A model generated the notes under the pieces. It saw only the letters and a list, made by a program, of their open reading frames with translations. It did not search any database and was not told the DNA's origin. From Aldehydirespirator sp965117015 (GTDB lineage: Bacteria; Actinomycetota; Acidimicrobiia; Acidimicrobiales; Aldehydirespiratoraceae), in NCBI GenBank assembly GCA_965117015.1, contig OZ220747.1:3534001-3598000 (forward strand): a DNA stretch of 64,000 nucleotides, read 5' to 3'. The position numbers and the translations under genes were made by a program. Below, piece after piece: positions 51,949-60,735 of this stretch (position 1 is the first letter of the stretch; every line of letters starts with the position of its first letter).

Positions 51949-53124
51949 TCAGTCGATCCTCACTGATACCACATCCGTCCAGGCGCCGGTCTCCCAGCTG
52001 CGCAGCAGCGCGGCCTGCACGCTCACATACTCCAGCGCCTGCTCCATCCCGGCCGAATGGGGCCGGCCCTCGGCCACCGCGGCCAGGAATTCGTGGTCCT
52101 GGATGGTCACCACGTCCTCGAACCCGATCGAGTTGGCCTCGCCGGGAACGAAGCCCGCGTGATACGGGTGGCGCTCGCCGGCGTAGACGGTGGTGTAGCC
52201 CCGGTCACCCTCGATGATGTTGAACAGGCGCATCTGGTTCATGGTCTCGAAGTTCCAGCTGAGAGCACCGTCGGTGCCGTGGACGTCGAAGGCCATCTGG
52301 CTCTGCGGCCCCACCATCGTCCGGCTCACCTCGAAGGTGCCGCGGCTGCCGTTGGCGAACACGGCCATGGCCCCGAAGTAGTCCTCGTTGGTGACCACCC
52401 CGACCGGGTCGCCCGGCTCGCCCCGGTCGTAGTGGGTGCCCGACGCGGACGGCAGGGGCCGCTCCTTGATGAACGTCTCGCCGGTGCCCACCACCCGCAA
52501 GATCGGGCCGTTGAGCATCGTGGCCAGGTCGATGGCGTGGCTGAGGATGTCGGTGGAGACGCCGTGGCCCGCCTGATCGATCAGGAAGCGCCAGCTGAGC
52601 AGGCCGAGCGGATCGGCGCCGTACATGGAGAAGAAGCGGCCCCGGTAGTTGGTGATCTGGCCCAGTTCGCCCGCCTCTATCAGGTTGCGGGCGTGTTGCA
52701 CGAGCGGCACGAACCGGTAGTTGTAGCCGACCCCGGTGATGACACCCGCGTCACGACAGGCTTTCTCGGCCCGGGCCGTCTGGATGGGAGTGCCCCCGAC
52801 GGGCTTCTCGCAGAACACGTGCCTGCCGGCCGCGGCGGCCGCCTCGACCAGCTCGCAGTGCACCATGTTGGGCGCGCAGATCACGACCACGTCCACGTCG
52901 GGGTGGTCCACCGCCACCCGCCAATCTTCGGTGGCCTCGCGGAAGCCGAAGTCCCTCAGGGCGACGGCCCGCCGCTCTGCCAGCGTGTCGGCGCACACCG
53001 TCAGCTCGGCGCGGTATCCCAGGCTGTCGAAGATCAACGGCAGGCGCGCGTAGGACCGGGCGTGGGCCTGGCCCATCCAGCCGAAGCCGATCACGGCGAT
53101 CCCGATGGGGCGCTGGGTGCTCAT
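51949..53124 (-). CDS. Gfo/Idh/MocA-family dehydrogenase (second)
   Basis: A 391-residue NAD(P)-dependent dehydrogenase: VIGFGWMGQAHARSYARLPL, CAPNMVHCELVEAAAAAGRH, FCEKPVGGTP and GHGVSTDILSHAIDLATML. It differs clearly from the IolG-like gene and may act on another stereoisomer (scyllo- or D-chiro-inositol) or on an inosose. ATG 53124 has GGAGGG 5 nt upstream and overlaps the stop of the next upstream gene by 4 nt. Confidence 0.85.
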   Translation of the reverse strand: MSTQRPIGIAVIGFGWMGQAHARSYARLPLIFDSLGYRAELTVCADTLAERRAVALRDFGFREATEDWRVAVDHPDVDVVVICAPNMVHCELVEAAAAAGRHVFCEKPVGGTPIQTARAEKACRDAGVITGVGYNYRFVPLVQHARNLIEAGELGQITNYRGRFFSMYGADPLGLLSWRFLIDQAGHGVSTDILSHAIDLATMLNGPILRVVGTGETFIKERPLPSASGTHYDRGEPGDPVGVVTNEDYFGAMAVFANGSRGTFEVSRTMVGPQSQMAFDVHGTDGALSWNFETMNQMRLFNIIEGDRGYTTVYAGERHPYHAGFVPGEANSIGFEDVVTIQDHEFLAAVAEGRPHSAGMEQALEYVSVQAALLRSWETGAWTDVVSVRID

Positions 53125-54077
53125 GAGGCCCTCCGGCGGTCGACGGCGGGATCGGCCGCGGCCGGATCGAGCAGGTGCTCGGGGCTGCCTCCCCGCAGCC
53201 ACTGCGCCGCCTGGCCCAGCGCCTGGTCGAGAAGCCTGACCATTCCCGCGGTGGTCGACGACGCGACGTGCGGGGTGACGATCACATCGTCGCGCTCGAG
53301 CAGCGGATGGCCCACCGGCAGCGGCTCGGGCTCAGTCACGTCCAGCCCGGCCCCGGCGATGCGGCCCGACTCCAGTCCGGCGAGCAGCGCGTCCTGGTCG
53401 ATCAGCGCTCCCCGGGCACAGTTGATGATGATGGACCCCGGCTTCATGGACGCGACGGCGCGGGCGTCGACGATGTGGCGGGTGGCCCCGGTGGCGGGCG
53501 CGTGCAGCGACAGCACATCACTGCCGCGCCAGAGATCGTCAAGGGTTACGGGCTGTCCCACGGCCGCAATGTCGGAGGGGTCGAGATGCGGATCGTGGAC
53601 CAGCACCCTCATGCCGAGCGCGGCCCCGTAATGCCCCACGCGGCTGCCGATGCGCCCGCAGCCCAGCAGCCCCAGAGTCCGGCCGTGAAGCTCCAGGGCG
53701 CGGTGGTTGACCCGGTAGTCGCCCAAACCGGCCGCGAGCCCGCGCTCGGCGGGCTTGACCCGCTTGGACACGGCCAGCAGCAGCGCCAGGGCGTGCTCGG
53801 CGGTCGACACGGTGGGAGCGTCGGGAGCGTTGCACGCGGCCACGCCGGCCGCGGCGCACTCCGCCACCGCCACGTTGTCGTAGCCGATGCCGGCGCGGGC
53901 CACCACCTTCAGGCGGGGCAGGCGGCGGCAAGCGTCGGAGTCCCAGGACTTCTCTGCCCCGACCACGGCACCGTCGGCCGCGGCGAGGTCGTCGGTCAGC
54001 TCGACGTCGTCGGGGACGGAGACCTCGGGCGGCGGCCGGCGGTCGATCCAGATGCGCCACCGCGCCGGGCCGCTCAT
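53121..54077 (-). CDS. D-2-hydroxyacid dehydrogenase
   Basis: A 318-residue dehydrogenase: RTLGLLGCGRIGSRVGHYGA (nucleotide loop), IINCARGALIDQDALL (catalytic Arg), LDVTEPEPLPVGHPLL (Glu) and VIVTPHVASSTTAG (His). ATG at 54077 overlaps the iolC stop; a longer frame upstream is inside iolC. 2-hydroxyacid dehydrogenases are not part of the known iol route, so this enzyme may process a glycolate- or glycerate-like by-product or a ring-derived acid; unknown. Confidence 0.85.
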   Translation of the reverse strand: MSGPARWRIWIDRRPPPEVSVPDDVELTDDLAAADGAVVGAEKSWDSDACRRLPRLKVVARAGIGYDNVAVAECAAAGVAACNAPDAPTVSTAEHALALLLAVSKRVKPAERGLAAGLGDYRVNHRALELHGRTLGLLGCGRIGSRVGHYGAALGMRVLVHDPHLDPSDIAAVGQPVTLDDLWRGSDVLSLHAPATGATRHIVDARAVASMKPGSIIINCARGALIDQDALLAGLESGRIAGAGLDVTEPEPLPVGHPLLERDDVIVTPHVASSTTAGMVRLLDQALGQAAQWLRGGSPEHLLDPAAADPAVDRRRAS

Positions 54078-55036
54078 GCCGCCTCGGCCTCGGAAGGATC
54101 CCCGCCGGCGAGCACGGCATCGATCTCGGCCGTGGTGGGCATGGCGTCGGCGCATGTCAACCGACCGGCCACGATCGCGCCGGCCGCATTGGCCCTGGTG
54201 ACCATCTCGACGGGGTCGAGGCCGGCCAGCAGCCCGTCGGCCAGCGCACCGCCGAAGGCGTCGCCCGCGCCGAGCCCGCATACCACCTCCACCGGCACCG
54301 GCTGAACGCTGGAACGGCCCTCCGGCGTGGCCACCATCACGCCGTCGGCCCCCATCTTCACCACCGCCAGCGACACGCCCCGATCGAGCAGCCGGTCGGC
54401 GGCCTGGTCGGGATCGGAGGCGCCGACCGCGATCTCGCACTCGGTCCGGTTGCCCACTGCCACCGTGGCGTGGTCGACGGCGGCTCCTATGTGCTCGGCC
54501 GCCTCGGCCGGCGACGACCAGAAGCTGGGCCGGTAGTCCAGGTCGAGCACGGTGTGCTCAAGGCGGTCGCGCCTCTCGAGCATGGTCCGGATGGTGGAGC
54601 GCGACGGCTCCTGCGCGAAGCGCGAGCCGGTCACCCACAGCACGGGCACCTCGTAGGCGTCGGCGGGGATGTCCTCGGTGGTGAGGTTCATGTCCGGGCC
54701 GCGCGGCTCGCGGTAGAACAGCAGGGGCGGGTCGGTCGGCGGGTCCAGCGCGCAGAAGGCCAGCGCGGTGCGCAGATGCGGGTCCACCGCCACGTAGTCG
54801 TTGACCACCCCGAACCGCTCGGCCAGGGCCGTGCGAATGTACTCGCCGAACCCGTCGTCGCCCACCCGGGTGACCACCGCCGCCCGCCGACCGAGCCGGG
54901 CCGCGGCCACAGCCACGTTGGTGGGCGATCCGCCGATCGACTTGGCGAACGACGACACCCCGCTCAGGGGCACGCCGCTCTGCTGCGGGTAGAGATCGAC
55001 GCTGACGCGGCCGACGGTCAGCAGCTCAAGTTCCAT
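54074..55036 (-). CDS. iolC: 5-dehydro-2-deoxygluconokinase
   Basis: A 320-residue PfkB/ribokinase-family kinase. SVDLYPQQSGVPLSGVSSFA with SIGGSPTNVAVAAARLGR is the IolC-specific N-terminus, and VCGLGAGDAFGGALADGLL the catalytic PfkB signature (Asp in G-A-G-D). It phosphorylates 5-dehydro-2-deoxygluconate. Stop overlaps the next gene by 4 nt. Fits the pathway between IolB and the LacD-like aldolase. Confidence 0.92.
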   Translation of the reverse strand: MELELLTVGRVSVDLYPQQSGVPLSGVSSFAKSIGGSPTNVAVAAARLGRRAAVVTRVGDDGFGEYIRTALAERFGVVNDYVAVDPHLRTALAFCALDPPTDPPLLFYREPRGPDMNLTTEDIPADAYEVPVLWVTGSRFAQEPSRSTIRTMLERRDRLEHTVLDLDYRPSFWSSPAEAAEHIGAAVDHATVAVGNRTECEIAVGASDPDQAADRLLDRGVSLAVVKMGADGVMVATPEGRSSVQPVPVEVVCGLGAGDAFGGALADGLLAGLDPVEMVTRANAAGAIVAGRLTCADAMPTTAEIDAVLAGGDPSEAEAA

Positions 55037-55103
55037 CGTGCGGGTCGGGGGAAGGGGTTGGATGTCGCCGTCGAGTCGACGGCGGTCGACGGACCGCGAC
55101 CGA

Positions 55104-55895
55104 TCACCCTCCGTTCGAGTCGGCCCCGGCCAACTCGTGCTGGAGTTCCTCCAACTCGGCGCCGCCGGCCATCAACTGGGTCAGCTCACCCTGCGACAGT
55201 TCATCCTTGGCCCAGTTGCCCAGGGACTGGCCTCGCTGAAGGATCACGAACCGATCACCGACCGGATAGGCGTGGTTGGGATTGTGGGTGATGAAGATCA
55301 CGGCCAGCCCTTGGTCCCGGGCCTCCACAATGCGTCGCAGCACCACTCCGGACTGCTTCACGCCCAGAGCGGAGGTGGGCTCGTCGAGTATCAGCACCCG
55401 GGCGCCGAAGTAGCTGGCCCTGGCGATGGCCACCGACTGGCGCTCGCCACCCGACAGGGTGCCCACGCTCTGTTCGGTGTCGCGGATGTCGATGCCCATC
55501 TTGGCCATCTCTTCCTTGGCGATCATCTTGGCCTTGTCGATGTCGATCTGACGGAACGGCCAGACCCCCGTCTTGGGCTCCTGGCCCAGGAAGAAGTTCC
55601 GCCACACCGACATCAGCGGCACCATGGCCAGGTCCTGGTACACGGTCGCGATGCCCGCGGCGAGCGCCTCCCGGGGATGAGCGAACCGGACCTTGGAACC
55701 CTCGAGGACCAGCTCCCCCTCGTCGTGCTGGTGCACGCCGGCCAGGATCTTGATGAACGTCGACTTGCCGGCGCCGTTGTCGCCGAGCACACACGTCACC
55801 TCGCCAGGATTCACCGTCGTGGTGACGCCGGTGAGGGCGATGATGTTGCCGTAGAACTTGGAGATGTTCCTCAGTTCGAGGAAGTCGGTGCTCAT
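55104..55895 (-). CDS. Sugar ABC transporter ATP-binding protein
   Basis: A 263-residue single ABC domain: Walker A VLGDNGAGKSTFIKIL, signature TLSGGERQSVAIARA, Walker B VLILDEPTSALG and His-switch FITHNPNHA. Sugar ABC ATPases of the RbsA/MglA type usually carry two ABC domains; this one has one, so the transporter may use two copies. It overlaps the permease gene stop (ATGA). Confidence 0.9.
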   Translation of the reverse strand: MSTDFLELRNISKFYGNIIALTGVTTTVNPGEVTCVLGDNGAGKSTFIKILAGVHQHDEGELVLEGSKVRFAHPREALAAGIATVYQDLAMVPLMSVWRNFFLGQEPKTGVWPFRQIDIDKAKMIAKEEMAKMGIDIRDTEQSVGTLSGGERQSVAIARASYFGARVLILDEPTSALGVKQSGVVLRRIVEARDQGLAVIFITHNPNHAYPVGDRFVILQRGQSLGNWAKDELSQGELTQLMAGGAELEELQHELAGADSNGG

Positions 55896-58246
55896 TGCTG
55901 CTCCTCCTTTGCGCCGTTGGCCGGCTCAGCGGGCACGACTATTGCGATCTCGGTCCTGTCGGGTCTGGTGGCGGCTGATGCCGTCGGCGCCTTCTCGGCC
56001 CGGCCCCGCACGTAGTTGTTGACCATCACGGCCACCAGCAGCAGGGCCCCCAGCACCAGGAACCGCCAGTCGCTGTTCCATTGGGCGAAGCCGATGCCCT
56101 GGGAGATCATTCCCCAGATCACCGCGCCGATGCCGGCGCCGAGCGCCGACCCGTACCCGCCGGTGAGCAGGTTGCCGCCGACCACCGCCACGATGATGTA
56201 GCGGAACTCGTTGCCGTCGCCCACGTTGGCCTGCACCGCGGTCAGCCGGAAGGCGATCAGCATGCCGGTGATCCACGCCGCCCCCGACACCATCATGAAC
56301 AGCGTGGTCTTGGTGCGGGCCGCCGGCACGCCCACGGAGCGGGCCGCTTCCTTGTTGCCGCCCACGGCCATTATCCAGCTGCCGAACTGGGTGCGCATCA
56401 GGAGCCACGAGCCGATGGCCGCGAAGACCAGGAACGACAGCACGACCACGCCGAACTGCGTCTGCGGGCATCTGAGCTCGCCGTCGGTGCCCACGGTGCA
56501 GATCGTCTCCAGCTCGCTGCCGGTGACGAACAGCAGCCGGGTGGCGACGCTGAGCATGACCGCCCCGATCCCCACCGAGACCAAGGCCCGTCCGACCCCC
56601 TCGTCGTTGGTCATCAAGGTGCGTCCCACGGTCCCCGCGGCGTAGGCCACGAAGCCCACGATGCCGCCCTTGGCTGCGCCGGTGAGCAGGGCGTAGAGGA
56701 TCCCATCGCCGTCCACTAGTTCGATCACGGCGAACACGACGACGGCGGCCACGCCCAAGGCGGCGCAGACGTGCATCCAGCGACCGAACTGCGGGGGCGG
56801 GGGTGCGGTAGTTCGGGTGGCGCTCATGTACCGGGCCACCGCGGAGGCAGCCAGCACCAGGGCCACCAGCAACAGCACCGTGAACAACTCGACCCGCAGC
56901 TTGCGTGACGCCGACTCGGCCTGGATGAAGAAGGCCAGCACGACGATCGCCGCCGAGATGGCCAGTGAGACGGTCACCGCGGGCTGCACTCGCCGGGCGG
57001 TCGACCAGAGCAGCATTATCCCCAGCAGCGCAAGCCCGCCGAACAGGATGACCCGGGCGGCCTGCACAGTCACCAGGAAGCTGATCGACGGCAGCGCCAC
57101 CAGCACCGCCCCGAGGGCGGGGTATCCGGGGGTGATTCGTCCGATGGCCGCCACGACGGCCAGCACTCCGACGGCGGCGATGCCCAGCGCGAACACGAAC
57201 TTGCCGAACGATCCGCTCAGGAAGCCCAGCTGGGAGGAGTCGGTGGCGTCCATGACCACCGCGACGATCATGGCGACGACCAGGGCGGCGATGCCGCTGA
57301 TCAAGTACTGCCACCACCGGGCCGAGGTTCCGCGCTCGGACCGGTCCGGCGCCTCATAGCGGAACCGGCACCAGCCGGCGACCTTTATCAGCACGCCGGC
57401 GGCCACAAGGATGCCGCCGATCCAGTTGGACACAGTCCCGTCCTGGGCCAGCAGGTAGATCAGGCCCACCAGCGCCAACACTGTGCCGCCGGCCGCGACG
57501 ACCAGCCCCGCGACGTTCGGAGACTGGCGCCGGGCGTACGTCAGCTCGAACGTCCCGATCATCAGGGCGGCGATCCCGCCGATGAGCAGCAGGGCCCACA
57601 TCTCGTCGCGGACCAGCCACAGGTTGGACCAGCTGCGGACGTCCCAGAGGTGGTTGTTGCGAAGCCATTCCGCGCCGAAGATGCCGTTCCAGAATTCGTA
57701 GCCCTCGGCCTCGTCGAGACCCTCGACGAGCACCTTGTTGGTGAACAGCTTGGAGAAGCCGAGCTTGGCCCCGATCAGCATGAAGAACGTTCCCAGCGTC
57801 ACGATGAAGCTGGGCAGCGAAGTCTTCTCCACGACAGTGCCGTTGAACCACCCGATCGCCAGCGCGAACGCCAGCGACAGCGGCACCGCGACATGGAGTC
57901 CCAGCCCGGCGCCGTTGATGTCGTTGGCCAGCAGGATGGCGATGAGGGCCGTCGCTCCGGTCATAGCGCCCGACGACAGGTCGAACTCGCCGCCGATCAT
58001 CAGCAGCGCGACGGGAACGGCCATCAACCCCAGGTAGGCGGCAACGTCGAGGAAGTTGGCCGTGCCCCCTACGGTGCCGAAGGGAGCGGACACCAGCCAG
58101 AACAGCAGCCAGACACCGACGGCGCCCAGCAGCGCCCCGATCTCGGGCCGGGTCAGGAGCGTCTGGATCGGCCCCCGGTGGGCCAAGCGTTCGTCTCCGC
58201 CGGCATCGGCCGTTGCGGCGGATTGGTCGTTGGTCGTGTCAGCCAT
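55892..58246 (-). CDS. Sugar ABC transporter permease, greatly expanded
   Basis: A 784-residue permease of the RbsC/BPD_transp_2 class. The start: MADTTNDQSAATADAGG, GGGGGA 5 nt upstream. The N-terminal third has GGEFDLSSGAMTGATALIA and SLPSFIVTLGTFFMLIGA; the C-terminal part has AVGGNKEAARSVGVPAARTK and LLTGGYGSALGAGIGAVIWG, which together make up a normal ~350-residue permease. Between them lies an insert of about 400 residues (about 230-620) with some ten extra hydrophobic helices and no family I recognise. It forms the inner-membrane pore with the ATPase and binding protein. Confidence 0.8.
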   Translation of the reverse strand: MADTTNDQSAATADAGGDERLAHRGPIQTLLTRPEIGALLGAVGVWLLFWLVSAPFGTVGGTANFLDVAAYLGLMAVPVALLMIGGEFDLSSGAMTGATALIAILLANDINGAGLGLHVAVPLSLAFALAIGWFNGTVVEKTSLPSFIVTLGTFFMLIGAKLGFSKLFTNKVLVEGLDEAEGYEFWNGIFGAEWLRNNHLWDVRSWSNLWLVRDEMWALLLIGGIAALMIGTFELTYARRQSPNVAGLVVAAGGTVLALVGLIYLLAQDGTVSNWIGGILVAAGVLIKVAGWCRFRYEAPDRSERGTSARWWQYLISGIAALVVAMIVAVVMDATDSSQLGFLSGSFGKFVFALGIAAVGVLAVVAAIGRITPGYPALGAVLVALPSISFLVTVQAARVILFGGLALLGIMLLWSTARRVQPAVTVSLAISAAIVVLAFFIQAESASRKLRVELFTVLLLVALVLAASAVARYMSATRTTAPPPPQFGRWMHVCAALGVAAVVVFAVIELVDGDGILYALLTGAAKGGIVGFVAYAAGTVGRTLMTNDEGVGRALVSVGIGAVMLSVATRLLFVTGSELETICTVGTDGELRCPQTQFGVVVLSFLVFAAIGSWLLMRTQFGSWIMAVGGNKEAARSVGVPAARTKTTLFMMVSGAAWITGMLIAFRLTAVQANVGDGNEFRYIIVAVVGGNLLTGGYGSALGAGIGAVIWGMISQGIGFAQWNSDWRFLVLGALLLVAVMVNNYVRGRAEKAPTASAATRPDRTEIAIVVPAEPANGAKEEQQ

Positions 58247-58327
58247 TCGATCCCCCAACGGCTAGTCGACTTGGCCGGCCATCCACTGTCGTGGCGACCG
58301 GACGCCTTGCGTGATCCCGCCAGCACC

Positions 58328-58352
58328 GGGGCCCGCCACTGGGGCGGGCCCC
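58328..58352 (-). promoter_or_regulatory. Stem-loop after the binding-protein gene (1)
   Basis: GGGGCCCGCC-actgg-GGCGGGCCCC, a perfect 10-bp stem, lies between the solute-binding-protein gene and the permease gene. It may stabilise the binding-protein mRNA or partly stop transcription. Confidence 0.65.
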
Positions 58353-58368
58353 GCGCTGGGGGAAACTA

Positions 58369-58404
58369 GCAGGGGGCGACCAGCGGCAGCCGACCGCCCC
58401 CTGC
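58369..58404 (-). promoter_or_regulatory. Stem-loop after the binding-protein gene (2)
   Basis: GCAGGGGGCG and CGCCCCCTGC form a perfect 10-bp stem around a 16-nt loop, immediately after the stop of the binding-protein gene. With the first hairpin it would raise binding protein relative to permease. Confidence 0.65.
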
Positions 58405-58415
58405 CATGGACTTGA

Positions 58416-59471
58416 TTAGCGAGTCCCCTGCGAAACCAACGCCTTGACGACCGAGGCGTTCGCGGTGTCCACGAAGCCCGGGCCGGTCAGGATGGGCAGA
58501 CCGCCGCCGGCGGTGTTCTGGTTGGTGGCCTGCAGGTACATGAGGACCACCGGCAGGTAACCCTGCAGGTACTGCTGCTGGTCGACGGTGAAGGCCACGT
58601 CGCCGGCCTCGATGGCGTCGATGAGGTCACCGGAGAGGTCGAAGCCGCCGATCACCAGATCGCGTCCGGCCTGCTCGCCCGCGGTCAGAGCCCGCAGAGG
58701 CAGGTTCGGGCCCACGCCGAGGACGCCGTCGATGGACGGATCGGCCTGCAGGATGGCCGCGATGCTGTTCTGCTGCTCGTCGGGGTTGGCGTCGAGACCG
58801 ACGAACTCCGAGGTGACGTCGCCGTTGAAGGTCTCGGCCAGGCCCTCGCAGCGCTCCTCGAGCGCCACGTTGGACTGCTCCTGGCGAGCGCACAGGATGT
58901 GGGTGGCGCCCAGCGCGTTGAAGCGCTCGCCCGCGCCGTTGCCGGCCACGACCTCGGTCTGGCCGACGTGGGTGACGGCGCCGAGGTCCTTGTAGTTGTT
59001 CACGCCCGAGTTGAGCGTGTACAGCGGGATGCCCGCTGCGACGACGCCAGCGGCGGCGTCGCTCACGCCGGCCGGGTCGGCCAGCGAGATGGCGATGCCC
59101 GAGGAGCCCGACGCCACCGCGGCCTCGATCTCCTGGGCCTGGGCCAGGGCGTCGTTGTTGGAGCCGAAGTAGACGACATCGCAGCCGATGGCGGCGGCGG
59201 CGTCTCTAACGGCCACCTCGACCACGGACCAGAACACGCCGGAGTCACCGTGGGTGATCACGTGGAACGTGTGGTCGCAGCCCTGCGTCTCGACGACGTC
59301 GTCGGCAGCCGCGGTGGTTGCCGGGGCCTCGTCATCGGCCGGGGCAGCCTCCTCGGCGGGAGCCTCCTCGGCCGGCGCGGCCGGTTCGGCCGCGTCGTCG
59401 TCGTCACCGCACGATGCGGCTACGAGCGTGATGGCGAGCACCACGGCAAGCAGCTTCAATAGTCTTGACAT
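58416..59471 (-). CDS. Sugar-binding lipoprotein (Peripla_BP_4, MocB-like)
   Basis: A 351-residue lipoprotein: signal peptide ending VAASCGDDDD (lipobox Cys near 21), an acidic Ala/Glu/Pro linker to about residue 60, then a ribose-type periplasmic-binding fold: HVITHGDSGVFWSVVEVAVR, GIAISLADPAGVSDAA, IDGVLGVGPNLPLRAL and DVAFTVDQQQYLQGY. It delivers the sugar to the permease/ATPase. In rhizobia MocB plays this part for rhizopine. GGAGGG precedes its ATG. Confidence 0.85.
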   Translation of the reverse strand: MSRLLKLLAVVLAITLVAASCGDDDDAAEPAAPAEEAPAEEAAPADDEAPATTAAADDVVETQGCDHTFHVITHGDSGVFWSVVEVAVRDAAAAIGCDVVYFGSNNDALAQAQEIEAAVASGSSGIAISLADPAGVSDAAAGVVAAGIPLYTLNSGVNNYKDLGAVTHVGQTEVVAGNGAGERFNALGATHILCARQEQSNVALEERCEGLAETFNGDVTSEFVGLDANPDEQQNSIAAILQADPSIDGVLGVGPNLPLRALTAGEQAGRDLVIGGFDLSGDLIDAIEAGDVAFTVDQQQYLQGYLPVVLMYLQATNQNTAGGGLPILTGPGFVDTANASVVKALVSQGTR

Positions 59472-59477
59472 TGTTGT

Positions 59478-60428
59478 TTATCCCTCCGGGAATCGGTGGT
59501 TGTTGTGTATTGCTCCGCTGCCCGCGCGGGCGGGCACCAGACCTCGCAGGAAATCGAGGCTCAGATCGGCGTTGCGCCTGAGCCAGGCCACCGCGGAGAG
59601 GTCCCCCTCCGCGATGGCGGCATCCTGCTCCAGGACGTACCAGAGGTCGCGTCCTGACTCTTCGAGTCGGGCGACGATCTCGGTGATCGCCACCTCTCCT
59701 CGACCTAGGGGCGGGAACAAGCCGCGCTGCACGGCCTGCATGAGCGTCAACTCCCCCGCCGTCAAACGCGTGCCGAGGGCGGGATCCAGGTCCTTGAGGT
59801 GGACGAGTCCCACGCGGTGCGCGTAACGATTCAGCAGTTCCAATGCGTCGGTCCCGCCCAGGGTGAGGTGGGCGGTGTCCAGAACGAGCGAGACCTCGGA
59901 TCCCTCCAGGACCCGGGTGAGTTCGGCGTCGGTCTCGACCACCGAGCCGAAGTGCGAGTGGTAGACCTGCTTCAGGCCGTGCGAGTCGACCAATGCGTCG
60001 ACCTCGGCCAGGGAGTCGCACAACACCGCCCACTGGTGATCGGTGAGCGGCTGCTGGCGCCAGTGGTCCGGGTGACTCACGGCGCAGGTGACGAAGAACT
60101 TGCCTCCGGCGCCGCCGATGAGCTCGGCCCAGCGGCGAGCCGCGGCGCGTGTCTCGCCGGCGCGGTCCGGGTCGTGCAGGACCAGCGGCACGAACCCGCC
60201 CAGCAGGCTCAGGCCGTGACGGCCGAGCGTCGAGCGCAGCTCGGCCGCTTCGGTGGGGAGATAGCCGAAGGATCCGAGTTCGGTGTGGGTGAAGCCAGCG
60301 GACGCCATCTCAGCCAGTACCCGGTCGACGGGAAGCTGGTATCCCCAGCCCGGCACCTCGCACACGCCCCAGCTGATCGGGGCGGTCGCCACACGGTCGA
60401 GCAGCGCGGTGCCCACCGCGGCCGTCAT
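59478..60428 (-). CDS. iolE: Sugar phosphate isomerase/epimerase-type TIM barrel (IolE/MocC-like)
   Basis: A 316-residue xylose-isomerase-like TIM-barrel protein: ATAPISWGVCEVPGWGYQLP (A-P-I-S-W-G-V-C-E is the IolE/MocC signature), FTHTELGSFGYLPTEAAEL, KQVYHSHFGSVVE, LVLDTAHLTLGG and VHLKDLDPAL carry the metal ligands. IolE dehydrates 2-keto-myo-inositol; MocC takes part in rhizopine use. First gene of the cluster, starting 86 bp from the palindromic operators. Confidence 0.85.
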   Translation of the reverse strand: MTAAVGTALLDRVATAPISWGVCEVPGWGYQLPVDRVLAEMASAGFTHTELGSFGYLPTEAAELRSTLGRHGLSLLGGFVPLVLHDPDRAGETRAAARRWAELIGGAGGKFFVTCAVSHPDHWRQQPLTDHQWAVLCDSLAEVDALVDSHGLKQVYHSHFGSVVETDAELTRVLEGSEVSLVLDTAHLTLGGTDALELLNRYAHRVGLVHLKDLDPALGTRLTAGELTLMQAVQRGLFPPLGRGEVAITEIVARLEESGRDLWYVLEQDAAIAEGDLSAVAWLRRNADLSLDFLRGLVPARAGSGAIHNNHRFPEG

Positions 60429-60513
60429 GGCGTGGGCGCGGCAGGACCGCGTGCTGTCATGGGCCTGGCGTCTCCCGTCGGCATGTCCACGCTAACCCCC
60501 CGCCAACGCTTGA

Positions 60514-60547
60514 TTGGAGCGCTCTACCTTGGATTAGAGCGCTCTAA
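60514..60547. promoter_or_regulatory. Two LacI-type operators
   Basis: TTGGAGCGCTCTAC (60514-60527) and TTAGAGCGCTCTAA (60534-60547, a perfect 14-bp palindrome) share GAGCGCTC, with centres 20 bp apart. They sit between the cluster (starts 60428, minus) and the lacI-family gene (starts 60736, plus), so binding could regulate both. Confidence 0.75.
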
Positions 60548-60735
60548 TGGTCTATCGTGCGCTGCGTGACATGTCAAGTCGTAAGAGGCCGAGCGGATAA
60601 GTGAGCGAATCCACCCCATACGGGCGAGGCCGTGGCCCGAGCGGCCCGTGAGCGCAGCGAACAAGAGCGGGAGTGACACCGCTGCGATGCGACTGGCTCT
60701 CCACCGGCTCGCGCTTGCTCCAAGTCGGAGCTGAC

